Source: Talinum fruticosum
Taxonomy: Eukaryota > Streptophyta > Magnoliopsida > Caryophyllales > Talinaceae
Length of the DNA: 64,000 bases
Reading direction: 5' to 3'
Assembly: GCA_021018815.1 (NCBI GenBank)
Contig: JAITYX010000007.1
Coordinates: forward strand, 8,681,001 to 8,745,000
The notes below the pieces were generated by a model. The model had not been told where the DNA came from and did not search any database. It worked only from the letters and a program-made list of their open reading frames with translations. Positions 48,840-62,395 of this stretch are shown here, one piece after another (position 1 is the first letter of the stretch; the number at the start of each line of letters is the position of its first letter). A program made the position numbers and the translations under genes.

Positions 48840-50393
48840 TGAAGGTTTGCTCGTGGAGAGGCTAAGTCACCCTAGAGGGGGTGAATAGGGTGATGATGAA
48901 ATTTGCTTCCGATTAAAAATAGATATGACTCTAAAGAGAGTGAGAGTCAAAGATGAACTCGGAAAATGAACTAACTCGGAATTCGTAAATGATTAAAGAA
49001 ATAGATTAAACTGAATTCAAACTGTCCGAGTCTAGAATGTACTCGAAAAGTAATAACTCGGAAAGTACGTGGAAACCCTCCTTGGGCAAAAATTACGGAC
49101 TCGTGCTAATCCAAGCATGAAGTCAAATCCACTATTTTGAGTCCACAAAAACAGAGATCGACTCAACCCGAGTTGCTCCCTTAGACAACTCCTTACAAGT
49201 TTTTTCCTAGACTCGAAATTCCCTTATCCGATCTAGTACTTCCTAGTCGAGATAACCCTTACAGGTAGGGACAACTAAGTTGAGTTAACCCTTACAGCTC
49301 GATCAAGGGACCTTACTTAGAGAGTGAGAAGAGAGTGTTTATAACCGAGTACAAGACCTTACAACTCATAATATAATGAATTACGAGTTGGAGTTGTAAG
49401 TAGAAGATTGAGAATGAATACAATGACTTTTGATCAAGTATGTGTATTAACAATAGATTCGACAATCTTCAAGTCCCGAGAGTTGGCTTCTATTTATAGA
49501 TGACCAGGCAGCTTAGTCTGTTGTGTCCATTTTCCGATCTGGAAGTTCCTTTATGACCGTTGTGTAGGATTTTCCGAGTCACTCGGAAAATATCCGTTGA
49601 AATATGAGCGTTAGACAACGGCTCTTGACTTCCTTGGAAGTGCCTAAAACCACCGGCGGTGTCTTCAAAAGTAAGGTGGAAACCACCGTTGAGCTTAATG
49701 TTGCAGATTTTCATTTTTGGAAACAGGCAACCCCGACGCAGATGTCCGAGGCTAGGTCGGAGGTGGAAAAAGCCTTGTCTCGCTGGTGATTTGACGTTTT
49801 GAAGCTGGTTACTTTTGTATTTCAAATTTAGGATAGCCTCGTTTGAATCACCTACAAAAGTAAATCAATTTGATTATCAAAGTATAAAATACTTTGGTCC
49901 AAGATTAGACACGAGATAATGATATAATTAAGATAATTAAGTTACTCATTATCCGGGTTAGAAAAGGAATGGAATTTTCCGAGTCTAATATTCATGATAC
50001 TCAAAATTCTATCCGAGTCGATCTAAAAGAGAATCAAGTTAACTAAAGAATATCGGAGGAAAATAAACTTGATCTAGATTGAGCATGAATTCAAACTAAG
50101 ATACCGAGTTAGAACGCAAAAAGAAAGTGTTTGAATCATGCGATATATTTGAGTGTCGATTGACTCAAAACCGAGTGAAACATGGTGAGTGTAGAGATGC
50201 TTTCGAGTCACACAGAGTCATGCATGAGTGCATGGGATAATTTCTATAACACTCGGAGAAAATACCATATCACTCGAGAAAAGTTTCTAAGACACAGGGA
50301 ATGACTTGGAATCAAAACTATATAAGTGAGAAAGTCTTATACCCGATTCCCTTGATAGAACTCGAAAAGTAAGATGTAAAGTCCGAGTCTTCA
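48840..50393 (-). repeat. LTR of inverted element copia-2
   Basis: Complete LTR of the same family on the minus strand, about 1554 bp from TGAAGACTCGGAC (50393) to CCTTCA (48840). Its TATA box is at 49498-49491. Confidence 0.8.
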
Positions 50394-51180
50394 ATCTCCC
50401 CTTTTGATGAAAGACATTCTATACTTAGACGAAACTTTGTTAGTGATATAAGTCTATTTTTGCATACTTGTACGTAAAAAAAGAGCATACTGAAGTATCG
50501 TAACATGAAGCAATAAAATAGATACTCGGCAATTATCAATGAAAAGCATGTATTTTAACGAAGATGCTAAGTAAGAGAACATATAAGATGGAAACTCGTA
50601 AATGCTTGCATTTATCATTGTACTCGAAAATTGGAACAAAATGCATAATTTCATTGAATTGAAAAAAAAATGTACAAAGAGAGAGACTCCCCTAGACAAG
50701 ACAACAAATTTTTCTAACTATTCTCCCCTTTGCCTTTCAAAGAAAAATAAAAAATGGGAAGAATGCAAGGAGTACAAGTTTGATGTCCGGACAAAACAGA
50801 AAAAAAAACGTAAAAAAATGAAGAAATTAAGAAGGGGATGAGTTCGTCCGAGTGGAAGAAGAAGGATGAGTGGAGCGCCGGTGCTGATAGGATCTTGACG
50901 ATGTGCTTGAGCGCGGCGGAGAGAGGACTGGAATCGGCATAGGCTCGCATCGAGTAGCCGACCCGAACGAGGGGATCCAGAGGTCCTTCCTCTTGTATCT
51001 CGGCAGCTGAAGGGGATCGCTCAGGCTGACCCGCTGCTGATTGTCCTTGTGCAGCAAGGTCTTCGACCCACTCAGATCGCTGTCTCGAGCTGAGTACTTC
51101 TAGATGAGCTTTAGGAGCACTTGTATCCTCAGCTGTTGCTCCTTGTTCTTCCTTCTTTTGTCCTTTAGGGGCAGAATAGG
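50394..51180 (-). mobile_element. copia-2 internal 3' fragment
   Basis: Minus-strand counterpart of 47350-48168. The polypurine tract is at 50406-50394, sequence matching the AAAGGCAAGGGGGAGAATAATTAG block of 47775 lies at about 50735, and the C-terminal end of the extra ORF (EEQGATAEDTSAPKAHLEV, then VRVGYSMRAYADSSP) lies at 51150-50830. gag, pol and the second LTR are missing. The right boundary near 51180 is approximate. Confidence 0.65.
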
Positions 51181-53706
51181 TAATTAGGTGAAAAAAACAC
51201 AAAACTGAAGTTACAATTAAGCAAAAAGCTGTAATCCAATCAAGGTTCCATCCAAAACCACTAAGAAATATAAGCAACTAAGGTACCTTTCAAGCTTTGA
51301 TTCTTCTGCTTTTCCTCTTTAAAGGTGATTTTCCAAATGCAAGACCTGATGCTCTTCCTTTACCCCACCTCGTTAGCTACATGTCCAGAAATGACAGAAT
51401 TAATAAAGTTGATTATCAACTAACAAAATCAATAATTGAGCCTTTAGGCTAATAACGTTGTACTTCCATATTACGTTTCTCCTTAAAAAAATGGGGAAGA
51501 GAAAGGAGAATAATGAAGATGTACTGGAGCACAGAAGCAACTTAAATGGGATAATAGCCATCCAAGCAGCATTTTATGCCATATCAGAACTTTTTCTACA
51601 CTATCAAAATTATGACCTATATGATACTTTCCTCTACAAAGACAATACCATCTCTGTAAGGATAGAGGAAGAAATAAAAGAATATAGGTCAAGAACAAGA
51701 GACAAGACCCGGAGGGGGAGAGTGTAAAAAGTCGGAGTGGGGCACAAAGAGAGATATTGGATTTGAAAAAAAAAGGCGGCGCTCTCACCTATCAAGAGGG
51801 GAAGACAAAGTGATGCAGATATCTATTAGTTATTGGGGAGAAAAAAGGATGATAAAGGAAACCATCCTTCATCCCCACAAGGAGCATATCACCTACACAG
51901 GTATTGTTTAGGAGATGATAATCCCATTGTGGTTCCTCTAAGTATATTCTCAAACAGAAAATAAACACAGTAATGAAACATATACAGTAAGATACCCTGA
52001 TGAAATTATCCATACCATACACTCTGCCACAGTCAAAATAAAGCATACTATATTTCTGTAAAAACGCCATTCATTTACTTACAAACATTTCCTTTCTTGT
52101 CTTTCTCTTTTTTAGAATAAGGATGAATAGCACCTACAAGTTGACATACTTTGAGCCACATATGAATCTTTTGAATTTTAGCCCAAACTACAAGCACTCA
52201 ACAATAAATCAGAACAATCATCAATAAATTGACAATATATAAGCAGTTTTCACAAACAAGCATGCTAAAAAATTACTTAAGTGCATATATTTGCCAAGTT
52301 TTCATCCCAACTTTTATCATTACCATAAAATATTGTGTGGTGACTGGCCCTTACTCACCCCAACCCGACTCATAAAATGAAGAAACTGTACACCAGTAAT
52401 TTTTCCCAAGGGAAACCCTTCAGTGAAGTCATAATTTCCCTAAGACCAATTGTCAACAAGCACCTAATTCTGCGAGTTATGGCTACCTTGAGGTACAAAT
52501 TACACCCAGCCACTTTCCAAAGTCTCTCTGGAGTGATAATTGCAAAGGTGATGATACTAATGCAGTGAATCTGTCACAAGTTACAGAATCTCGAATCAGA
52601 AAAGATGACAACAATTAAAGAATCACATTCTACTTATGTCCATTACGGCATGCATGACAATGACACTATGACATGGATTTAAAAAGGAACTGTTTAAGCC
52701 CTTATACTCAAGGTGGTAAAAGGCAACAAAAACTACATCGAAAAGGGACCGTTTATTTTTGTAATGCAATGAGCCATAGGCTATAACCCCTGTCACATCC
52801 AATACACAACCAAGTAAGCTTTACACTATATTTGGATATTACTGAGGGAAAAAGGAGGTATGAAGGGGAAGGGAATGGGAGGAACGGGAAGGAAATTGTG
52901 ATTAAATTTAGTCTTGTTTGGATTTGTTAACGAGGAAAATGGAGGGGAATGAGGAAAAATCATTGAAAATCTTCACTCACCCTCCATTCATCCCCAATTT
53001 GGGGGCAAACAAAAACTAAGTTGATGAGGGGCGACAGGGGGTGAAGTCACCTTCTCCTCTCCTCTCTTGATTTTCCCAAATAAGGATAGTGTGTTAGATA
53101 GCTTCTCTTTCCCTCATTTCCTCCTCTGTATGATCAATTCAAACAAAGGGTAAGGGGTAAAAAGAAACAAAACAAGGAAACTATGTTATTAACCAATAAA
53201 ACAGCTACAAAGGTAAGGAAAAAGTACAACACCAGGTCAACAATGGATACAACATAAGCAACAGTAGGTATTCTACAACTAATGCTACATGACTCCAGTA
53301 ACAATACCACTGTAAAGATCAACATCAAGAAAGTCAATAGTTATTGTATCCAAATACAAGCATACTTAGATACTATGTTGATTTTAAGGTAGACCCCCTG
53401 GAATAGATTCACAAATCTAAAAAACGGAGCTGATAGATTTCAGCAAAGACATGGACATAAGGCACTACCACATTAGTAAACCCCTGCATACATAGAATGC
53501 AAATTTTCCAAGTCTCCTGTCAAAATTCCACACAAGTAATAAACATTGTCAAAATGAACATTAAAACAAACCGAAGAAATTGCCAATACATCTAAGCTAC
53601 CCCCTCAAACAACCTGTTAAGATAAACCCGCTTCTCGCAATATATTTTCGGAAACAGTGAAACTAGTTCCTTAGCAGAAGGTAACAAGGCAAACAAGCAG
53701 AAAGTA
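51181..53706. other. downstream region of TAD2, no firm gene
   Basis: Mostly AT-rich. A short exon-like block on the minus strand (about 51382-51293) reads KGRASGLAFGKSPLKRKSRR followed by IKA and a stop, but I recognise no family and see no partner exons. The frames at 51458-52070 and 53134-53337 are not protein-like. The 3' UTR of TAD2 should lie just left of 53707. Confidence 0.35.
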
Positions 53707-54263
<557 letters not shown>

Positions 54264-54765
54264 CTCAAAAGAAGTTTATGCAAGATACTGCTCAAATTGA
54301 GCAGTTCAGCTTCAAATGCAGACTATTGCGCGCTAATGCAGATAGGTCTTTGGTTTGAAAGGCCGGGTCAACAGGGGGTATTGCCTTTCGTCAAAAGATG
54401 GGAGCAAGAAATCCAATCTGCGTTTATAGGTAAAAGAAGTAAGCTTGTGATGCCAAATCCAATATAATACAGAGCAAAAGCTGACTAAAGTATGACACTG
54501 AGAAAATCTCATTTTGAACACAAAGCTCAGTGAGGAGATGAAGCAACTTGCTGATTGTAAAAAGTTGCAGGTAGGCATCATTGATGCAAAGGAAAGCTTC
54601 CATACAAACTAGCACAGCAATGTGCCATGATATTCAGTTAGAAGGCCAAATGCAAGGAGTTTAGTCCACATAAAACAGTAGCTATAGATAGCAGAATGTT
54701 CGTTTCATGTAAGAAGTTGGTTTGCATGCTCCAAATTTATCAAAATCCATTTTTACCCAATCAAC

Positions 54766-54807
<42 letters not shown>

Positions 54808-56630
54808 AGCCCATCAGGGGGATAAGGCATGTGCATAGAAAAATAAAAGCAGATTCTTGAAGGTTGTCTAAATAAGATGTTGTCCCTAAGCTCTACAAAC
54901 ACTTTGTACACAGACCTAATTGATGCCTAGGCCTATAGACTTCTCTCAAGAAGCACCAATGAGCTTTCAGAATATTCTAAAATATATAATGTTCAATAAT
55001 TAGTTCAAATCCAGCCATCCAAAAAACAAAAAGTATCACAACTAAGATTAATTATATTTATTATCAAACTCACCATTGCTTTATCCACTTTTGGACAAAT
55101 GAGAAGTTGTTCTTTCAGCAATTCTTTCATCTTGGATTATAATAGAGACCAAAGCAACATGATCAATGACTATGCTATCCAATTTTTTTTTTTTTTTTTT
55201 AGGTTTTTGTACAGTAGTAGTAGTAAAAAAATTGCACTTTTTAATCTAAGATTTAATGGAAACATTCTCTCCGCAATTCAGAGGTAAGGCTACTCCGTCT
55301 TCCCCCCAACAAAAAACAATTAAAAATTAAATTTTTAACTTTTGAAAACAGAACTTTGCCTAACAAAGACTGGAAGGTGTAGATTTGGAGTCCACTAAAG
55401 GAAAAAGTACAAATGAAAGCAAGTTTTGTGGTGTCATTAACAAAAAGTTATAGGCACAAAGTTTCTGAATCCTATTCAGTGGGGAAGGGGGTTGAGAAAC
55501 TGAACACATAACCACCTGAATGATAAGTATTCTAGCAAATACTTGTATCAAATTCATCAATCATACAATCTACTAGTAGTTCTACAAATGAAAATGTTCT
55601 TGTGATGTTCCTTGGCTTTGGGTGCATGTATACTATTGAGACTTGGCTAGAGGAGTTAGTTTCCCACATAGCCCTTTTCATGGTTATAGTTCACATTGTC
55701 ATAAAAGCACCCATTTAAATTTGATGACCAAGTCTTGCTAATCAATGTCTAAAAATAATTGCTAATCAATGAGAATATGTCATAGAAACAGGGAGAGGAA
55801 GAAAGAAACACATAAGAATCCTATCACCTAGAACAAGGTCTTCATGATAGACTCATGACTGCTTGTATATTCAAACTTCTGCTTATTGATATCGCAGACA
55901 AAAATTTATACCACTGAATTTAGGAAGCACGAGGCACCTTAATGCACAAAAGGAATTCATTTTTATCTTCAAAGATTAAGGCTCGCTAATCTTGGTTTGC
56001 GAAAAGAATAGTAATCAATGCTGCAGTAAGAGAGGAGGAATTCACACAGGTTACTCTAGTTTCTTTCTAATTCTATTGTCTTTATTTTTAGTGGGGTCTT
56101 TTTTTCTTTTTTCTTTTTCTTTTTTTTGGGGGGAGGAGGGGAATTTCTCATTAGACAATACATTTCTCCGTTCCTTTAATGTCATTTCAATCAGCTCCCT
56201 GGGTCCTGAGAACTACTTGGGTGTTGAACACCAAAGTCTATATATGTTTCTCTCACATTGCTGAGTTGTTAATATGGGACCTGTTTTGAGTGTTGGACAA
56301 CAGTTCGATTTAATCAAGCCTTTTACTGATCACGAGATAACAGAGGCTTATTTGTAATCCCAAACACAAAATAACCAGTTCCACATGGTTTTATAGAAGA
56401 TTCTTCAAGGCTAAAAGATCAGTGAAGGAAGCTGTTTCAAAATTTTTAATAATGGTAAACTCTTGTCATAATGTAATGTTACAAATTTGGTTTTAGTTTC
56501 TATGTAGAGTTAAGTGCCTAGCGACTTTAGACCAATTGCTTGTTGCAATGCAGCCTTTAAGGGCAAGTCAAAGTTGTTATGCTCGAGACTGAAGCAAGAT
56601 TCACCCACCTTGGTCAACAAAAATGAGGGC
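54264..56630. other. TAD2 upstream region and spacer
   Basis: No supportable gene. It includes a (CT)n array at 54770-54806 and a poly-T tract at 55181-55201. The frames here are Leu/Ser/Phe-rich and without family features. Confidence 0.45.
54770..54806. repeat. (CT)n microsatellite
   Basis: About 36 bp of CT repeats. Confidence 0.95.
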
Positions 56631-56639
56631 TCAGGAGGG

Positions 56640-57010
56640 GGTCATTTCTTGTAAGAAACTTGTTCATGAGATGATGCTTCCCCAAGCAGTTGCCTGAGGA
56701 CATAAAAGGAAGAATACTAGCCAAAGATATGCTTAAGCTCAATCTCTAAAAACCATATGACTCAGCACATTGGGGTTTTGAGAAAGATTCTGAAAGTTTA
56801 AACTTCCCGACGGAGTTTATCGATTGGATCTGGTGCTATGTCCTGTTTGCATCTTTTTCTTTCTAAATTAATGGTGAATGTCATGGTTTTCTTTTAAGGG
56901 CGGTTAGGATTAAGGCAAGGAGATCTTATGTCTCCTTTACTCTTAGTTTCGACTATGGAATATCTTACAAGGACTGTATGGATTAAGCAACTGGATACCA
57001 CATCTATGGT
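56640..57010 (+). mobile_element. LINE reverse transcriptase fragment
   Basis: Remnants in more than one frame: FPTEFIDWIWCYVLFASFSF (about 56810), INGECHGF, then GLRQGDLMSPLLL and TMEYLTRTVW (56900-56985), matching the same RT region as the LINE at 16.3-16.9 kb. Upstream RKNTS and similar pieces suggest the fragment begins near 56640. It has stops and frameshifts, and no ends or poly-A were identified. Confidence 0.65.
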
Positions 57011-57724
57011 TTTGATATCGGCATACACTCGAGCTAATGTTGGCCTGTCTAAAGCTCCATTAGAGAAAAGTTTTGTGGTTACAAAAAACAGAATTCCTTA
57101 TGGTGTTTGATTCCAATACAAAATATAGGAATAGGTGCATTCTTCCTCATCAGTATCTAAACCACAGCTTATCCATCCTTCTCAGCATTGACCTCATTCA
57201 ATCATGCTTCACCATTAAGAAGCTGAAAATCCTACCCTTCTCAGTTCTCTTACTTGCCACCTCAATACCAAGCCACTCGCTTTCACAGACAAATTAAAGA
57301 AAAAACTGATAACCAATGCGCAGTCACCTCAACAACGATCAGAATAAGATTTCATGAAATTGCTTATATTGTGAGCACAATCAATTCAGAATTCTTACAC
57401 TAACAATCATCAAATGGTCAAATTAAAAAGTAAAAAAAACAATTAATAAGACTAACTAGTTTCACCAACTCCTCAAAGTTACTGACCTAGACCTCATTCA
57501 AAAGAAGGAGGGGAAAACAAATGAGAGCCCGAGCCCTAACGATGGGCCAAAAGAGCAATCAAATTCAATCAAAATGAAATCTAAAGTGTACATCACAATT
57601 TTCCCAAAAGTTTTTAGACAATTTACAAGTGAGCAGTTCACAGAAGATAAAGTAACTCCCAGTTTGAAGTCTGTGTTCTTCACTAAAAGCATTGTCGCAG
57701 ACAATATACATCAGGGGGCGAAAT
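57011..57724. other. spacer between LINE and hAT-like copy 2
   Basis: No gene recognised. The minus-strand frame at 57498-57704 has no family features. Confidence 0.4.
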
Positions 57725-58706
57725 CAGTGGCGGACCCAGGGTGTTAAGGAAGGGGGTCGGAAAAGACTAAATGGTAGTGCACAGTTTACAAATTAGGGAG
57801 TTGTAGGATCTTTAGATACAAATGAAAGAAGCTGAAGACAACTATCACCCCCCCAAAAAAAAAAAAAAAACCCACAAACTTTCATAGACACGTTTGGAAA
57901 GGCTTCAAGTTTGGGAAAGCAACAGTGTAAATTAATGACAACAGCCCCACGCCATACTCTTCTCAAACAGCCAGCTGAAGTGGCAGGGTTTGATTTCGGA
58001 GCAAATGGAGTAAAACATAATGCAATCACTACTTTTTTTAAAAGGCAATGAAAACAACAATGAGGCTATCACAATCACAAGACTAATTAGCTGCAGAACT
58101 TGCAATTAGGGAGGTCATAGAATAGTGTATCGCTTTTAATTGGCATCATCTTCTTCATTCAATGATCAATTTTCGGATCTATAACTTGAAGGAATGGAGG
58201 AGTCCATAGCTTATATTTTTGAAATATCGAAGCGTTTTGATCTATAATAAGAATTAAACCACAAATTAAACTCGCCCACAAGTCATAAATATATCTACAA
58301 AAAGCAAATTAGCAACAAAAGAAAAACAAACACAACAACTTCAGCATTCACACAACATAATCCATTTTCATATATTCTAATTCCATAATCCACAATCCAT
58401 AATCAAAGAAATCAAGCCTAAAACAGTAAAACCAATCTATGGAATGAAGTAATTGAAATGAAATAACATACATTAAGCCTAAAATCAAAGAAATTAAACC
58501 TAAAATCACATAAATTAAACCTTGAATTCAAATGAAATTGACAATTTTCTAACTTAATAAACTTACAGATCCGAGAAGGGGGTAAAGGCCGTGAGTAGGC
58601 GCCCGGGAAGGGCTGGGTTGGGCGGCATCAGCATTGGCGGCGGTGGTGGTGGTGGTGGTGCGCGGCAGTGGTAGCTTATTGGGGACGCAGCCGTTGGCTG
58701 GCCGTG
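57725..58706. mobile_element. hAT-like element copy 2, left part, interrupted
   Basis: Begins CAGTGGCGGACCCAGG, a better-preserved terminal repeat than copy 1. The first 500 bp align with 19886-20410 (shared GTTGTAGGATCTTTAGATAC, AAATGGAGTAAAACATAAT, AAGACTAATTAG). A GC-rich segment follows as in copy 1. At 58707 it is cut by the gypsy LTR. The right terminal repeat is not in the window. Confidence 0.65.
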
Positions 58707-59962
58707 TGATGTGTAGTGGGAGAGGAAGCAAAATAAAGAGCAAAACCGCAAAAGTGCAGCCGGGCAGAATAGGGCCTGATTGCGCAGTCTTGGGAGATCG
58801 GGTGAAAGGATGGGTAAAAGTGCTTGGTTTTGGCTGAAATTTGGTGGGGAGGTAGGTAACTGGTAAAGGAAGGTTGTGACCAAATTTCGTAATTTTTGGT
58901 AAAGGGGAACTCCCTGAACAAATAGCCAGAAGTTGATGTAACCGGCTGGATGAACAGAATGATACCCTTTGTTTGGTTTTAATGTAGAGGATGGAAGGTT
59001 TCTTGGTTGCGGCTGAAATTTGGAGAAATGGAAGTAGATGGACTGGAAAGAAGGTGGTTAAAATTTGGAGAAAAATGGCTGAGTAATTTGTGAGCTATGG
59101 GCTGGTAAAGTGAGGGATAGTACCTAGGCTCGGCTCGGATACAGCAACACCACCGAGTGAACCAAGGGGCGCTCCTAAGCGTTCCGGATACAGCAACACC
59201 ACCGGGACTTAAGAGACTCAAAGGACACCACCGTGAGGCCAAGCACGGATACAGCTTTGAGGATTCAAAAGCGAGCAATCCAGCTCAAGAGTGTTAACTC
59301 AAATATATTCATCAAAAGGTGTCTTTACAATGAGCATGAGAGCTGAATATATAATGCCTGGTAATGGCATTTACAAAGCTGAAAATATAAGCAAAAAATA
59401 AATAAATAAAACAAAATGATAGCAAAACTAACAAGATTCTTTTCCCTTCCTCCAAGCGAAGCTAGAGTGAATTCTAGCCAAGTATTCCAAAATTGGGAAC
59501 ATGTGGCCATGGCCTCGTTTTCCCCTTCTCCAAGCTCCTTAGTTCTTGATGCTTCTAGAGTGCCTTGTCATCCTCTTTCCTTGTTGCTCATCATTCGGCT
59601 AGGGTGTTCTCATTTGTAGATATGGACCGCCCATACTTAAGCATCATCTTATTTATATACTTTGAGCATAACATGGCCATATTCCACGGTTTGTCTTGAC
59701 CGTGCACGCTTGCTTCACCTTGGAGGTTTTTGGTGGCTAACTTCAACTATCCTTCTTGACTAAATGGGCAATCAATTATTTATGAATAAAATCATAAAAA
59801 CTCCTTGTTGTGGACTTGTCACTCTCCAGGAACCTCTAACACCATGCGTTTGAACTTTGAGCTTCTCATTATGAAATATTCAAGCATATCCGGTTACATC
59901 TTGCGCATACATGGCGTCTTAACACAATTATCATTCAGCTCAAAATATAATAGGGTTGTCCA
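58707..59962 (-). repeat. 3' LTR of gypsy element G1 (minus orientation)
   Basis: On the minus strand it runs from TGGACAACC (59962) to CACATCA (58707), 1256 bp. It is preceded on the element strand by a polypurine tract (AAGGGGAGAATGATGGAGAG, 59982-59963). By eye about 20 differences separate it from the other LTR over 1.2 kb. CGGATACAGC occurs three times near 59136-59255. Confidence 0.85.
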
Positions 59963-60166
59963 CTCTCCATCATTCTCCCCTTGTAGGAGAGAATTTGTCC
60001 TCAAATTTGCACAAGTAACAATCTCCGAGTGGAAAAAAAATTGTTCATGTCTCGAGCTTATGTTGGGAACAAAAATGAAATGTCCTTCTATGCTTAGGCA
60101 GCCGGTTTGTATGGGCAGGTTATGGACAGTCAGCCAGTCCGGATGCTCCACTAGCATGATCACAGC

Positions 60167-62298
60167 TTAGGGGCTATATTGGCCAACAACTATTGCATCA
60201 AAAGGCACACAAAGCCGCAAGTACTTAGGAAGGTAAACAACTCCCTTTGGTACCATGAAATGTGGCACGGCATATCTAAGACACAAATGATATGGTCTTA
60301 AAATACCATCAAAATCAACCAAGCTTCCATTGTCTTTCCATTGAACTAAGCAATCGGGCATGCTACATTGTGGACTCAAAAACCAAGTACCAATAATAAG
60401 AAAGTCGTCCTTCTTTGGTATGCAAAAATTTGAATCTGCCCAAGGAGTTTCTTGCTCTCCTTCTCGGGTATCTACCCATATCTCAGCACCTTTGGGCTTT
60501 AAATCATATTCTGTCCACATGCGAAAAAAGGTTCTCGGTATGGGGTTTTCTTTGAGATGTAAGCTTCTTTGTGGAGGAAAATGATAAGGAATTTCGTGTA
60601 GAGGGCCAAGGACAATTTTGGCCTGTGGAGTGGTGGCGAGAGGCTGGAAATTTTGTGGAGGGTTCTCGACTTTATGGGCAGATGGGAGGGTTTGTGTTTG
60701 GTTAGGCAAAAACTCTTGTCGAGGTCCCCCAAGTGTGGGGTGTAGAGTTTTGTGGCTTCGGTTTGTATTGGCTAGGAGGCAAGGGAGCTAATGTGATTTT
60801 CTTTCCATCCTTGGTGAAGGTGTAGGTGTTCTTGAAACCATCATGTATCGCCCTTCGGTCATATAGCCAAGGTCTCCCAAGTAATATATGGCAAGCATCC
60901 ATAGGAATTACATCACACCATAACTTATCATGATAGTGCTTACCAATACTAAATGAAAGAAGACAACGAGAATTAACTTGAAGTTCTTTACCTTGATTGA
61001 GCCATTGGACATTGTATGGATGGGGGTGGACCGAAGCATGGAGTCCAAGGTTTTCTACCATCATGGAGGCAGCTACGTTGGCACAACTTCCACCATCAAT
61101 AATGATGGAACAAACTTTGTCTAGCACCGTGCCCCTTGTGTGAAAAATGGTTTCACGTTGCTCCTCACTTGGATCCTTGAAACCGCTCAAGGTCCTCCTT
61201 AGCACAAGTAACTCTCCTTCATCCGCCTTCTCAACCACTTCTTCCATCTCACCAAGTAAGAGTAAGTCCTTTTCGGTTTCACTCTCTTCCATTAAGGGCT
61301 CTTGGTTCTCAACCAAAGTGATCACCCTTCGGTTGGGACACTCCGAAGCAATGTGTCCAAAACCGTGACACTTGAAGCACCTCCTCGGGTCATTTGTTTT
61401 TGGCATTGGATTGGGCGGATTCGGGGTTTGGATGTGTATGGGCTGTTTTGTGGAATTTGGGATTGTTTGTGGTGAAGGTTGGGGACTCCCTTGTAGAAGG
61501 GTTGGCTTCTTTGAGAGGGAAAAGTTTTTGCACTTCTTTTTGACAAGCCGATTCTTCTTTTGTTGCTCCACCTTGTGTGTTAAGAGACACACCTCATCAA
61601 ATGTGGTAAAATGTTGTAGCTCTACAATTTGAGCATACTTGGTGTCCAAGCCGCCTAAGTATCTCACAATTGTTTGGTCCTCATTCTCTTGCAAGTCACA
61701 CTTGATCAACATCTTCTCAAACTCTCTAGTGTATTCTTCTACACTCATATTGCCTTGTTGAAGAGTATAGAGTTGGAGAAAGCTATCTTGGACATAGGTT
61801 GGTGGTAAAAACGAGCTTTGAGCTTGGCTCTCATTTTCTCCCAACTTTTGATTTTTGGCTTTTTGTCTCTCACACGTTTGTGCTTCAAGTTTTCCCACCA
61901 TGTTGAGGCAAAGCCCCTAAGCTTGAGTGCAACAAGCTTAACCTTCTTCTCGTTTGGCACCTCTTTGTAGTCAAAAATTCTTTCTACGGTCCTCAACCAA
62001 TCAAGAAACTCATCCGGATGCAATCTCCCTTCAAATTCGGGATCTCCACTTTAAAGTCATGGTAGAGTGGTTTGGGCCGCCTAGAACTCCTTCTTGATTG
62101 CCTTTCACTATCCGTGGATGCAAAAGGGTTGCTCTCCTCATCATCTTCATGTAGGCTAGGATTAGATCGATTAGGAGGTGACTCACTCCTTAGCTGGTCA
62201 CGCTTAGCCTTCATATCACGCCCAAGTTGCTTTCGGAGATACTCATTCTCCTTCATAAGCATTTCAAATCGTTCTTCCAAAGTCATACTCCCACTCAT
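60167..62298 (-). CDS. G1 gag-protease polyprotein with unknown C-terminal domain, frameshifted
   Basis: Starts at ATG 62298 (MSGSMTLEERFEMLMKENEY, coiled-coil-like). A capsid domain follows (HPDEFLDWL ... WWENLKHKR), then YTREFEKML, the zinc knuckle CFKCHGFGHIASEC (61379-61338), the aspartic protease IIDGGSCANVAA (61107-61070) and ILLGRPWLYDRR, ending KKITLAPL. The protease style resembles Reina/CRM chromoviruses. About 180 further codons (60709-60167) are Pro-rich, then contain WVDTREGEQETPW and LVQWKDNGSLVDFDG; I do not recognise them. Three one-base shifts break the frame, near 62040, 61808 and 60705, each at a homopolymer. The stretch of 399 codons between the last two is fully open. In the host it would supply particle protein and protease only. 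Confidence 0.75.
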
Positions 62299-62395
62299 GG
62301 CTAGGAATTTTTGTTGGCGGGCTGTTTTTGGTGTTTTTGATTTTTGTGGAAATGGATACAATCACCCAAGGTTCGAACTTGCCCCGATACCAAGT

